NCBI RefSeq assembly: GCF_963678635.1
Contig: NC_087067.1
Span: 62,001-126,000 of the forward strand
Direction of reading: 5' to 3'
Length of the DNA: 64,000 nucleotides
Source of the DNA: Symsagittifera roscoffensis
Lineage: Eukaryota > Xenacoelomorpha > Acoela > Convolutidae
Shown: positions 10,083-19,684 of the stretch, piece by piece
Layout: the number at the start of each line of letters is the position of its first letter
Position numbering within the stretch: the first letter of the stretch is position 1
The notes under the pieces: model-generated
Told to the model about the DNA's origin: nothing
Database searches by the model: none
The model's input: only the letters and a program-made list of their open reading frames with translations
Made by a program: the position numbers and the translations under genes

Positions 10083-12227
10083 TTATTGATTTTCGTATAT
10101 ATGTGAACTAAAGGGTTGTTCATATGTGATGGATTCGTAATCGTTTTTGACAGATATCATATTTACTAAAATATTGTTATCTGTATCACTTTCACTGTCT
10201 GTTGATTCACAATTTATGTGATTAACTTGTAATTCGTTATTTTCTGTGTTATCGATACCTGGGGGGTCTGAAAACATTTCGTCATTTGTTTGTACTTGGT
10301 TGATTTGTCTTTGATGTTTTGGTGTATTACTTCTGTATCGATGTTGAGAATCGGGGTAACGATTACTATTCCTTTGAGGCGATTGGGAATAATTTCTATA
10401 TCTATTGTTATAACTTGAGTGTCGTTTTTGTGAATTATTTCTTGATCTGTTTTGGTAATAATCATGCGATCTTTGATAATTCGATCTATTATACGAGTTA
10501 TTTCGTGATCTATTGTTTGGATAATTTTGATTTCGATTGTTTGAGTAACTTCTATTTCTGTTGTATGAATAGTTTCTATTTCTATTGTACGATGAATTTC
10601 GTGATCGGTTGTTGAAATAGTGTCTATTTCTTGAGTTTGAATGGGAACTGGATGCTGAAACAAATTGTGTTGAATTTGAATTCGATCGTGGATAGTTGTT
10701 TCGACTATTCGATCGGCTATATCTATTTTGTGAGAAATTTTGTGAATTTCTTTGTTCGGATGATCTACCTCTATAAATAGAGTTATATGGTGATTGATTT
10801 CTAGAATAGCTTTGATTGCGTGGAAGGGGTTTTTCGGAGCTATTATTGCTGTATACATTTTTGTTTGGTAGATTTTGATCTTTTTTCATGTATTGATAAA
10901 ATGACTTATTTGGTTCTTTTTGCTTTGGAGGTTTATTTTGATTGTCTTGCTGTTTTTGTCTACATTCAGAAATACTGTGTCCATATCGTCGGCAACAATT
11001 ACACCATTTTTTGAAATATGGTTTGCCTTTGTAATTTGGGTTCTATTCATAAATGTTTAAATTTTCAGTGATTTTTTCAGATAGGTCTATATCTGATTCT
11101 TGTATGTTGTTAAGGTGTGTAGTCTTTGTTTCAATACGATTAACATACTGTAATTTTAAATTCTCGGTTTCTTCGAGTTTCCTTGTGATTTCTGCTTGTT
11201 CTAGTTTATCGACTACTTTTCTGAAATCTAGATCTGGTTCTCAAATTGAGGAAGGATGAGATGCTCTTTTCTTTATAGCAATTTTTCTTAATTGTGGTGT
11301 TAAAGTCATCATTAAGATTTCTGTCATTTTTGTATTCTTATAATTATGTGTATTAAGTGATTATGCTTTTTGAACTAGTGTTTTGATTCTAACTGCTAAT
11401 TGTTTTAATGTTTCATCTGGTAATCTGCGAATTTCATTGCATAAAACTCTTTGATGTTGTTTGTTTTTTTCAGAATCAAAAATTTTTGAAAATTATTGTG
11501 TGAATCTTTTCCAATCTGATTTTATTTCTATAGGTAGTACTGAAAACCATTTCTGTGCTGCGCCATCTAATGTTGTTTGTTTTAACGCTGTGCGTCTATG
11601 TATCCAATTTTGATGGAGTGATGTATTTATTGGTTCAGGTCCTATATTCAAAATTAAGTTTGCTGTAACTGCGTTCAGGTAATCTTCTACTGAAAATTCA
11701 GGGTCTGATCATGTGAATACCATCAGTGGTTTATTTGATGTTATTGACGATCCTCCCATAAGGTATCGTTTCATCGTCATTTGGAGTGATTTTGCGGCAT
11801 TTGGTATCTGCGAAAAAATTGTCAATTGATTTTTTGTAATTTCATGCTGTTGTAGATAATATGGTAAAGGTATCTCATTTTGCATTTGATTTGACATAGT
11901 CATTGCGTTTTGTGGTTGCATCGGTTGAAAGTATTGTGTATTATTTGGATTTGGTATGTGTACTGGTTGTTGATTTTGTGTATCTGTTGGGTTTGGCGAA
12001 AAAATTCTCTTATATGTATGAGGTTGTCGCGATCCTTGTGTGCGATATTCTTGGGTATATGATGCAAAAATATCTGGTTGTGAATAATCATCGTCAGATG
12101 ATAAATAATCCGTATGATGAGGTATTTGCTTTTTATTTTTATTTTGTTGAAAAAATGGATAATTTTCACTATGATCCTGTGGAGGATGTGAATTAGTTTG
12201 AAAATTTACTGAGTTGGTTGTTGTCAT
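10083..12227 (-). pseudogene. gag: Gag with zinc knuckle and Ser/Arg/Asn/Tyr-rich tail; five in-frame stops (element 1)
   Basis: A single reading frame from ATG 12227 to the stop at 10083 is interrupted only by nonsense codons at 11709 (TGA), 11493 (TAA), 11361 (TAA), 11241 (TGA) and 11043 (TAG). I find no frameshift. Order: a low-complexity Gln/Asn/Pro-rich N-terminus (12,227-11,760), a capsid-like helical region (about 11,700-11,080), one CCHC zinc knuckle of CX2CX4HX4C form at about 11,009-10,968, then a long tail rich in Arg, Ser, Asn and Tyr with short tandem repeats (10,860-10,350), and an acidic C-terminus. Gag would form the particle and bind genomic RNA. The ORF beginning at 10889 is the 3' part of this frame, not a separate gene; overlapping frames on both strands are shadows. 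Confidence 0.8.
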
Positions 12228-12261
12228 TGGGTTAACCCAATAGTGAGAACATACATGATTA

Positions 12262-12510
12262 TTATTTTTTCGTAGAGGGTAATTTGCTTTTGACTTCTGA
12301 TTCAGAGAATGTATTTCGGTATTTTGAAAATCTTTTTCGTGTTATTTGTCTTTGCTTTTTTAGAATTGTTCTTTTTAGTGTTTGCCGTTTTGTGTGAATG
12401 TATTCAACTGTTTGTGTATGCGGGGTTATGACAATATCGTATTTTTGATTTTCGATTTCACAATTGTATATGACGATTGTTTGTTTATTTCCTAGGTTCT
12501 TTAATGACAT
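12262..12510 (-). CDS. Small basic ORF upstream of gag (element 1)
   Basis: 82 codons from ATG 12510 to 12262, ending 34 nt before the gag ATG. The first half is mixed hydrophobic/polar with one Cys; the second half is Lys/Arg/Thr-rich and ends in a Ser/Glu/Lys segment. It has no recognised domain. Its position between the leader and gag, with an intact frame in an otherwise damaged element, suggests either a real small protein or a long upstream ORF affecting gag translation. Both are inference. Confidence 0.4.
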   Translation of the reverse strand: MSLKNLGNKQTIVIYNCEIENQKYDIVITPHTQTVEYIHTKRQTLKRTILKKQRQITRKRFSKYRNTFSESEVKSKLPSTKK

Positions 12511-12567
12511 AAGGTTCAGGATGACGGATGCAAAGTTGTTTGTGAGTGATTTTAATTTCCTAGACTG

Positions 12568-14011
12568 TTAGTCCTTACGATTTTTTGGTTAGCTTAGCCT
12601 GGGTCTTTTTATTCAGGGTTGGAGAGAATAGTAAATCGATCCACAAGGTTCAGGTATAATTAGAACGCAAGTAGTTCGTTAGGTACTATTTTAAACTTAC
12701 TAAGTCTAAGATTAGCCTGGATCGTAGAAGAGGAGGGGTCAAGTGAAGAATGAATAACCGAAGTTCTTCACTGTTTAGCCTAATTTAAATGGTTAGTATT
12801 TGAAAAATTTCTATTAGTCCTGGGTCTTTTGAAAAGTTGGATAGTGAATCGACGCTTGAGGTCGTTAGACACTTGATAAGTGGGTGGGGAGAACAAAATT
12901 GTTCTTTTTGATCCGAGGATAGGCCTTGATGATCAGAATCAAAATTAAGAAGAGAAAATTAATTTAGATCCAAATATAAGCCTTGATGATCAGAATCAAA
13001 ATTAAGAATAGAAAACTAACTTAGATCCAAGGATAAGCCTTGATGATCTGGTTTCAATTTAGAAAATTTAAGTTTAGAGAATATAAAGTTAAGATTTAAA
13101 ATGACAATTTGTGAATATTAGTTTTGATGATGTTATTTGATTTATAATTGCTGTTATGTTTAGGTGATGAAGCTGGAACAACAAGATGATTTATGTTTAC
13201 TAACAATTATTGTCATGCTTCTAATTTTTATTTTTATTTCAAATAAACTATTTTTCAAATATCTTTTATATAGTACTGCAGAGGAAGAAACGATTAGAGA
13301 TGTTTTTATCAATCGTTATTGAACAATAGTAATTTATTCAGCGCCTGGTAGATGCATCGAAGATTTTGCTTCAGTGATTTTATGTTTGCGAATGAAAAAC
13401 TAAATTCATTGCCTTAAAATTCTAAATATAAAAGTTTGTGTAGGTTTTTGCCGTACGACCATGAAACTATTTGGTAAGTTTCTCCGTAGTCGTATGTCGT
13501 CTCTTGTTCGAGTTCTGTTTCCAATACGTGGTTGTTCTCGTATTGTACGGAATAGTGGTTTTGATCTATTGAGTCGTGGAGACCATTCAATTAAATTTCT
13601 GTCGTATAACATTTTGAAATTGTTTTTGTCTATTTCTAATCTATTTTTTGTTAGTTCTCAGCTAATTTGTTCTTTAAGGTCTTGTTCGAGACTTATGGTC
13701 GCACCAGATGAGTTAGGTATGGAGGTCTATCTCAAAGAGTAATTTCGGATAAGGTAAACCGTCTGCTCGTCGCGCTATCTTATTTTCGGCCGGATAGATT
13801 CGTGCAACTTCTTAGTGTAATACCGATCCTAATCTTACTCTTATAACTAGTAGTCTCAGGGTGTTTAACTAACCTCTGCTAGGCTCAATAGATCTAGAGT
13901 ATACTGGTATTGTTGCGGCTGCTGAAGTACTCGGGAGAGGCAATTATTTTCTAAGTTAAATTCAAATCTCTCTGGTGCTGAAATTACAAGTATTTCAGCA
14001 CTTACAAATAA
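12568..14011 (-). repeat. Candidate 5' LTR of element 1
   Basis: Read on the minus strand, this interval begins TGTAAG (14011) and ends CTAACA (12568), so it has TGT..ACA ends. It sits immediately upstream of the small ORF and gag, contains no convincing gene and holds a tandem repeat. I found no second copy in the window, no clear primer-binding site after 12568 and no target duplication, so the exact ends are tentative. The inverted repeat TGCTGAAAT/ATTTCAGCA near 13,975-14,000 lies just inside the proposed outer end. Confidence 0.3.
12910..13075. repeat. 57-bp tandem repeat, about 2.8 copies
   Basis: The motif GATCC followed by GCCTTGATGAT recurs at 12,910, 12,967 and 13,024, a 57-bp period. 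The first two copies are nearly identical and the third diverges after about 45 bp. It lies in the putative LTR/leader of element 1, a common place for enhancer-like repeats. No coding potential. Confidence 0.75.
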
Positions 14012-14535
14012 GTGGGTTGTTAGTTGGATGGATTGTGATTGGTTAATATTAAATAATTTACATTTTAAAATATCTAATTTATAAATAATAAAACGTAGTT
14101 TAGATCAGGTTCCATCTTGCTCACTGTAGTTCTGATAGCGATTTTCTGAAGACGTTTTTTTGTTCAATCTTAAGAATGCAAAAAATAGTGAGTTATATCA
14201 AATTTGATGAATTTCAGTATCCTTGCAAAAACCCTTTCCACGATTTAATTCCATTTTTATGCAATTTGTTTTTTTTCTCTACCATGAAATTTCTTACTCT
14301 TATTGCAACCTAAACTGATTTACGTATCTATGTGGGATAGCGTAGGTCGTTTTCCCTAGAATATTTTATCCGTTTGAAAATTGACAAAAAACGATTTCAA
14401 CCTCAAATTTGTCAATGCGGGTTAGTTGAAATGGCCTAATCTTAAAACGACAGACTCAACTCGGGCAGTCTCAAAAATGCAACCAGGCTACTACGGTGGG
14501 TATAATCAGCTATTATTGAAGAGCAGTTATCCAAC
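14012..14535. other. No gene seen
   Basis: AT-rich sequence between the candidate LTR and the receptor exon. I see no ORF, repeat or splice pair that can be supported. Confidence 0.4.
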
Positions 14536-14788
14536 ATATTGGAAATCCTTATCTGAATCCAGTTCAATCTGCAACATATTCACGAAAATATAATCGACCA
14601 CATATACTGATGGGATACTGAAACCCAAAATAATTGCAAAGCCGTATAGCAGTTTTCTTCGACGAGTTGATAGAAGCGTTTTTGAGTCAGGTGCCTTCAC
14701 AATCAAGATATATCGTTCGATTGATATGGCTAACATCAGGAAAACTTGGGACCAATATGAATAGTAATCTGGAATATACTTGAACAAA
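14536..14788 (-). pseudogene. Rhodopsin-family GPCR exon fragment (TM3-TM4)
   Basis: The minus-strand frame contains a hydrophobic helix ending Glu-Arg-Tyr, the ERY variant of the class A GPCR DRY motif, followed by a basic intracellular loop and a second hydrophobic helix with the Pro-Ser-Val pattern of TM4. This is the TM3-ICL2-TM4 segment of a peptide- or amine-type receptor. A plausible acceptor (ATTACAG) sits at 14,791-14,789, and a weak GT donor is possible at 14,535. No other receptor exon is recognisable nearby in the window, so it is either one exon of a gene with long introns or an orphaned fragment. Ligand class cannot be told. Confidence 0.6.
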
Positions 14789-15293
14789 CTGTAATATAAT
14801 TGACTTCAATTCTTTTGCCAGCCAGCATTCTCAAACTCTAAGTAGACAGTCTCTCAAGGTCCTTGTTGTTTGTTTGTTCTTGTTATCAAAAGTTATAACT
14901 TTATTGAAACTAAAGTAAGAGTGTAAAACACTATTCAGTTACCTTTGAAGAGACATTTTTCCGTTTGATAATGATTGATCTGAAAATAGCACACATTGCA
15001 ATCAAAAACTTGTTATTTTTGCCTTCTGTCAAAATTTCTTTTCCGTAATATAATTTTTTGGAGGGTAAAACTAAAGCCGCTGCCCGCATACCGATGCAAA
15101 AATCCGCAAACAAAATTCGAAAAAAATACACGAAACTCTCATTCGTGTACTTTAGTTTTCGTGAAACTAAAATACACGAAAACCGGAAACTTTCATGACA
15201 CCACCCACTAAGCTTAGAAAATTTTAAAAGAAACCCAGAGTCGAACTAATTAAACATTTTCCGAAACTTTATTTAACAGATGAGCTACAGCTA
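14789..15293. other. No gene seen
   Basis: Low-complexity AT-rich DNA. Short open frames on both strands (around 14,931-15,211) have biased composition and no recognisable motif. A short repeat of a CACGAAA-type motif occurs around 15,128-15,180. Confidence 0.35.
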
Positions 15294-15740
15294 CACTAGT
15301 GGACAAAATTAAGTGCAAATTCGAGCTTTAGTTTCTAAAATGCCTGTTGTTAAGGCCCATTTTGGGCAACACTTTCCTTTTTCTTCTTTTTTTTAGTACA
15401 ATTTTATACATGACAAGAGCACTCAATCAGATTTTACAATGATTGCTTTCAATTTCTTGCTGAGACTGTTTATTTACTCCTTCTTACTCAATAAAGAAAA
15501 AAATGGTTATTAAAATTTAGTGCAGATGGGATAAACTGGCATTTTCAGTCTCCCAGTTCTTGGTTAAGATATTTGAACCAAATACCGATAATTTCATAGA
15601 GGGTAGCTCTGATCATTTGCTCTTGGTCTGTGTAATTTGTGGTACGGAATTTCGATAGAAGTGCTGTCCAAAATGGACATTGAAAACGATCATTTTAGAG
15701 GGCAAAATCCTGAACCTCCGCTTAGTTTTGTCCACATGTG
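15294..15740. mobile_element. MITE with Tc1/mariner-like ends, TA-flanked
   Basis: Left end CACTAGTGGACAAAATTAAG at 15294-15313. Right end at 15721-15740 is its inverted counterpart, 17 of 20 positions matching. Both are flanked by TA dinucleotides (15292-15293 and 15741-15742), the target duplication of Tc1/mariner elements. At 447 bp it is far too short for a transposase gene. The minus-strand ORF crossing it (15613-15885) runs over the right boundary and is not a transposase I can recognise. Likely a non-autonomous deletion derivative. Confidence 0.72.
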
Positions 15741-15742
15741 TA

Positions 15743-16084
15743 TATATGGCAGTGGGAAACTTTGTGAAGAAATGGAGACACGCGGAGTCGAGATGCAATA
15801 TAAGCTGTAGTTTATCTTGTTTGAAACTCATTAAGAAGTTGAACAAAACACACTCACTTGTAAAATTTGTCAATCTGGTAAGCAATTGCTAACTTTATTT
15901 TGTTTTGTTTGATTGCTCTAGGAAAAATATAACAACAGTGTTTCAAATTTTGCACCAGTATTTGAAAAACTTCACTAGTTTTTCATGTATTGCATTTTGC
16001 AATAGTGTTTCAAGTATTTTGAATTATTGAACTATTGTTTCAAATAATTGACTATTTTTCATAGCATTGAAACATATAAAACCG
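15743..16084. other. AT-rich spacer with GTTTCAA-type short repeats
   Basis: No gene. The motif GTTTCAA/GTTTCAAAT recurs several times between 15,935 and 16,045 with CAATAGTG/ACTATTG neighbours, giving a weakly repetitive tract just left of the second element-1 copy. Confidence 0.4.
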
Positions 16085-16475
16085 TGTGTATGATTGCCTG
16101 CAAATCGTTGCTCCCAGTGAAGTTTGGTAGTATTTGTATGTTGTGTTCTTGTATATCTTTGTGGATATCGTATCCACATTGTAATCTGTTTGGTGCCCAG
16201 TTATGTAATCTGCTACTTTTTTGATGTTGGCCAAATAATGGAGGAGGTGATACAAATGTATTCCAATCAAATCGTAGGACTGTACTGTTAGATGATTGTT
16301 CTCGATATCTGGCGTCGAGATTTGTATGAAAATTGAAAGGAAATAGTGTTGGTGATATTTGACTTAAAGAAGGGGGTGAGGGAAGGGATATTGTTTCTGT
16401 TAGTGTTGATGTTGTGTCGGACGAAAAGTCAATTGGGTCGTTTGTTATGTTTGATTCGCTTTGGGTGTAAGTGTG
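16085..16475 (-). pseudogene. ORF X remnant, left part of the element-1 copy split by element 2
   Basis: Aligns by eye to 3,340-3,690 of element 1, in the same orientation; the open piece 16,270-16,052 reads the same protein. The alignment stops at the LTR of element 2 and resumes at 37,702, which corresponds to about 3,690 onward. The copy was therefore continuous before element 2 inserted. Confidence 0.75.
16471..16475. repeat. Target-site duplication of element 2, left copy (GTGTG)
   Basis: GTGTG immediately precedes the LTR start TGTGCC. The same five bases follow the 3' end of the element at 37702-37706. Five bp is usual for Ty3/gypsy integrases. The TG-rich context makes the exact left register ambiguous by two bases. 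Confidence 0.75.
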
Positions 16476-17366
16476 TGTGCCAGTCGTTCATATTTGGAAG
16501 TTTGACCTTGAGCAATACGAACAACGTGATTTTGGGGTGAAATGGAATTTTTCAAAAATTCGAATTGAACATGTCATGCTCAACTTTCTCGCGACAACTG
16601 AAAATCTCAGAAAAGTAAGATCAGAACAATCGAACTGCAATCGCGGGAAAGTGGTCAAAAAGCAGCGGGAAATTGCTAATCGCAATTTCCAGACATAAGA
16701 ATCACAATAGAGTAGAGCTGTTTTATCCTGAAATTTAGACTACGAAAGAGGAAGATATTAATTCGAAGTGGACCAGAGTGAACCTTCGGTGGAAACGTGG
16801 ACAACCGAAGTCTTCCAATGTTCCAACCGCAAAAACTTATTTGTCAAGTAAAATTTATTTCCTTTGCTGGAATTCGTTAATTGAAAACTTCTTGAGTTAG
16901 AAAATAATTACCTTTAATGCTAGAGTTGCTGACTATTTTAGTTACTTCAATTCTCGAGCGTGCTGGTATGTGAGTACCCATATTAGTTTTCTTGAGTGTG
17001 TTTTATAATTGTTATGTTGAGGTAGGGAGAGTTTCAGCTTGATCCATCTGAAATGGATCAAAGTTCTACTGTCTAATAAAAAGTAACTGTACGGACTGTT
17101 CCGACCCTGTTTTCAACGGCGTTCGCGTGTTTTGGGTATTTAGATACCTAGGTATGGGGACGCTCCTTTTTTCCCTAGTGGGGGTATTTTGGCAGTGGCC
17201 TTTAGCCTGTAACGAGGGTTTTAGTCCCATGCCGCAAGTGAACCGAATTGGCTCCGACCGTTCGAGGTAGAAAAACACAAGAGATAGTGTCCCTGACTGT
17301 TGAACCAATGGTTATAGGGCCTATTTTTCTTAACCTCATATGTGACTCAAGTAGGCGACTGTTACA
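16476..17366 (+). repeat. 5' LTR of element 2 (891 bp)
   Basis: Begins TGTGCCAG and ends GACTGTTACA, giving TG..CA ends. A second, nearly full-length copy occurs at 44,872-45,784 (913 bp), where it is preceded by a purine-rich AGGGGAGTA tract, as expected for a polypurine tract before a 3' LTR. The last ~50 bp recur at 37,649-37,701 as the remnant of this element's own 3' LTR. Open frames inside it (for example 17,066-17,308) are not conserved in the other copy and are not genes. The promoter should lie here but I see no secure TATA box. Confidence 0.85.
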
Positions 17367-17378
17367 TAGGGCTTTTAT

Positions 17379-17396
17379 TGGCGCTACTGGGTGTTT
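17379..17396 (+). promoter_or_regulatory. Candidate primer-binding site of element 2
   Basis: TGGCGCTACTGGGTG starts 13 nt after the LTR end. It has the TGG start expected for pairing with a tRNA 3' CCA. The tRNA identity is not resolved and the distance is slightly long, so this is tentative. Confidence 0.35.
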
Positions 17397-17850
17397 TTAC
17401 GACATCAAGACTACGGGGTCGAAACCACTTGACACAGCTCCAGGCTAGATGCCCATTCTAGAGTACCGCTGGTACGGTTCGGCGTGGACGTGAAAACCTT
17501 CCGGTCGTACCGTGATAGCTTTTTAAGAAAAATCGAGAATACGTTCTGGTACGCTCTCCGAACGAGGCCTAGCTAGCCGAGCAAGGGGGGTAACTAATGA
17601 AACAAAAAAACGAGCAAAAAGACAAGAAGCGAAACAAAAACCGAAAAAAAAAGAAAAAAGTACAAAAACAGTAAAACAAAAAAGGACAGTGACGTTGATA
17701 CCGGGTTAGTTGGATCAAACCTTTAAATAGATTAAAAAGTATACCCGTACTGTTTTTATAAGATTGATCGTTTCAATCAATTCAGCAATTTAATAAGGTG
17801 CCCGAGTGTGGGGCGTTGTTAAGGGTTTTCAGATAGCTTGCAACTGAGCT

Positions 17851-18150
17851 GGACCACTAGGAGACTTGACTGGAACAGGTGACCCGCCGAGTTGAAAGTG
17901 GTTCACAGGAAGGGAATGCGACAAGTGCTGGACACGAAAAAGAGACATCCAGCACAGACGGGACTGAACAGGGGGGACACACAGGGGTGTTTTGTTTTGG
18001 TCAGTCGACGGACCACTGGCGGACTTTACTGGAAGGGGTGACCAGCCAAGTGGGAAGGTGGTGCTGGTGAGAGGTGCTGGAGAAGCCAAGGAGACAACCA
18101 GCAAGGAATCAAAACAAACAGAGGAGGACACACAGGGGTGTCCTGGTTGG
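17851..18150 (+). repeat. Two diverged copies of a ~155-bp direct repeat
   Basis: GGACCACT..GACTT..ACTGGAA..GGTGACC occurs at 17,851 and again at 18,010 (159-bp offset); the shared tail GACACACAGGGGTGT is at 17,976 and 18,127 (151-bp offset). The opposite-strand open frame 17,829-18,131 follows the repeat and is probably not a gene. Confidence 0.65.
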
Positions 18151-18985
18151 TCAATCGGGTATCGTTAGAATCCACATTACATTATAGGAGATAGGTGTAA
18201 AATTGGATAAGCGGAACCCCACTGTTTTGAGGAACGTTTTCACTTGAGCAGAGCTTCGAATCAGGTTCTACGGTTTTCTCTCAAGAAGTTTAGCGCCCAG
18301 CGTTGAAAGTAATTTTCGGCTTAAGAGGGGGGCTAAAGAGCGGGGAGGTTAGAAGGGGGGCTGGTTAGGTTAGAGGTTGGCGGTTGCAAATTGTAAAAAG
18401 GCGGGACACATTACAGTAACTAATCAATCGACATCGTCGATTTAGTTACAATATAATCTTACACGCGTGAAATATAAAGAGAAGATGTCCAAATTTAAGA
18501 TCGAATTAAGGTAGGTACCCTGGTCGGATCGGGTGGGGGGAACGGAAATAGACAGTTTTTGTAACCCGGAGGAAAACACCCCATAAGAACGCTAGTAGCG
18601 GGGAGGAAAACGCGTAACAATCAGGTACCAGACTTTTTTTAAACGAAAGGGCGACATTGGTCACCTTTGAAAATTAGGTGCGTTCATCTTTTTGTTTTTA
18701 TCATTTTTTCTCGTTTAGGTTTTTGCGATTTCGGTTTTAATTTTATCAGTTTTGAACGAACAGGTGATCACAAGAAACCTGTGAAAAAGTTGGGTTTGAA
18801 CTTGCTTCAGATTAATAAAGGGAAATAACAACAAGGGGGTTAGTAATTGAAACTTTTGGCCTGTAAGGTAGGGTTTCGGGGAAATTTTTATACTAGAACT
18901 CAAGTGGTGGCACCAGGGATAGTTGTTCGAGAGTCCCATCAACGAAGAAGAAGAAATCCGATTGTCCCAACACTTGAGTGACAAG

Positions 18986-19316
18986 GTCTTGGGACAATAC
19001 CAAGAGACAGTACAGGACAGAAAAGTCTTGGGACAGAACAGAGGGGTCTTGAGACAGTACCGGGAAGTCTTGGGACAGGACAGAAAAGTCTGGGGACAGG
19101 ACAGAAGGGTCTTGGGACAGTACCGGGAAGTCTTGGGACAGTGCGGAAAAGTCTTGGGACAGTGTCGAAAAGTGTTGGGACAGTACCAAAAAGTCTTGAG
19201 ACAGCTCCAAAAAGTCTTGTGACAGTACCAAAAAGTCTTGAGACAGTACAGAAAAGTCTTGGGAAAGTACGAGGAAGTCTTGGGACGGTACCTAGGAGTC
19301 TTGGAACAGTACCAAA
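18986..19316 (+). repeat. 21-bp minisatellite, about 16 copies
   Basis: The core GTCTTGGGACAGTACC recurs every 21 bp with point variation (GAGACAG, GAAGTC, AAAAGTC). Because the period is a multiple of three, long open frames appear on both strands (18,893-19,379). They are artefacts of the periodicity rather than proteins. It lies about 370 bp before the gag start of element 2. Confidence 0.85.
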
Positions 19317-19684
19317 AGTGAGAAGTGTCCCAAAACTAGAGTGAAAAGGGCCTTTAGACAGTGTGAAATACATCAACACTGAATTAAAACTACAAAGGAC
19401 CGCTCAGAACGATTAAATCACGAAAAATCCGCTCTATTAAGATCACGAACTGAAATTTGTTTTTTTCACAAGAATTAGTACTTTTTAGAATTTTATCCTC
19501 TGTATACAATTTTGTTGATATTAGTTTTGTAAATAGAAAAAATTGTAAATAATAAATTATGAGGCAAAGTAGGGTACCGATAGCAGAAAAAAGTGTTCTG
19601 GAGTCAAAGAAAAATCATAACTCGTCGCATCGGAAAGCAACGCCGTCGGACCAAAAAGTAATGAGAAAGAACTTTTCAGTGAGC

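Larger units (their letters stand above)
17367..19684 (+). other. Long untranslated leader of element 2
   Basis: About 2.3 kb between the LTR and the probable gag ATG at 19685, with no persuasive gene. It contains two tandem-repeat tracts (17,851-18,150 and 18,986-19,316), a polyA-rich tract near 17,600-17,670 and several G-rich runs. Long repeat-bearing leaders are known from other giant gypsy elements. Confidence 0.6.

Noticed and set aside
10214-10858. Second 214-codon minus ORF (Ile/Thr-rich) and the 98-codon plus ORF at 10,319-10,615
   Set aside because: Shadows of the repeat-rich Gag tail in other frames; composition mirrors the repeat.
15613-15885. Tc1/mariner transposase in the MITE
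   Set aside because: The frame crosses the right end of the element, and none of the DD34D/E motifs is visible.
17066-17448. ORFs inside the 5' LTR of element 2
   Set aside because: Not preserved in the LTR copy at 44,872-45,784; no motif.
18893-19379. Four long open frames on both strands as protein genes
   Set aside because: They arise from a 21-bp minisatellite whose period is a multiple of three; all frames repeat the same short unit.
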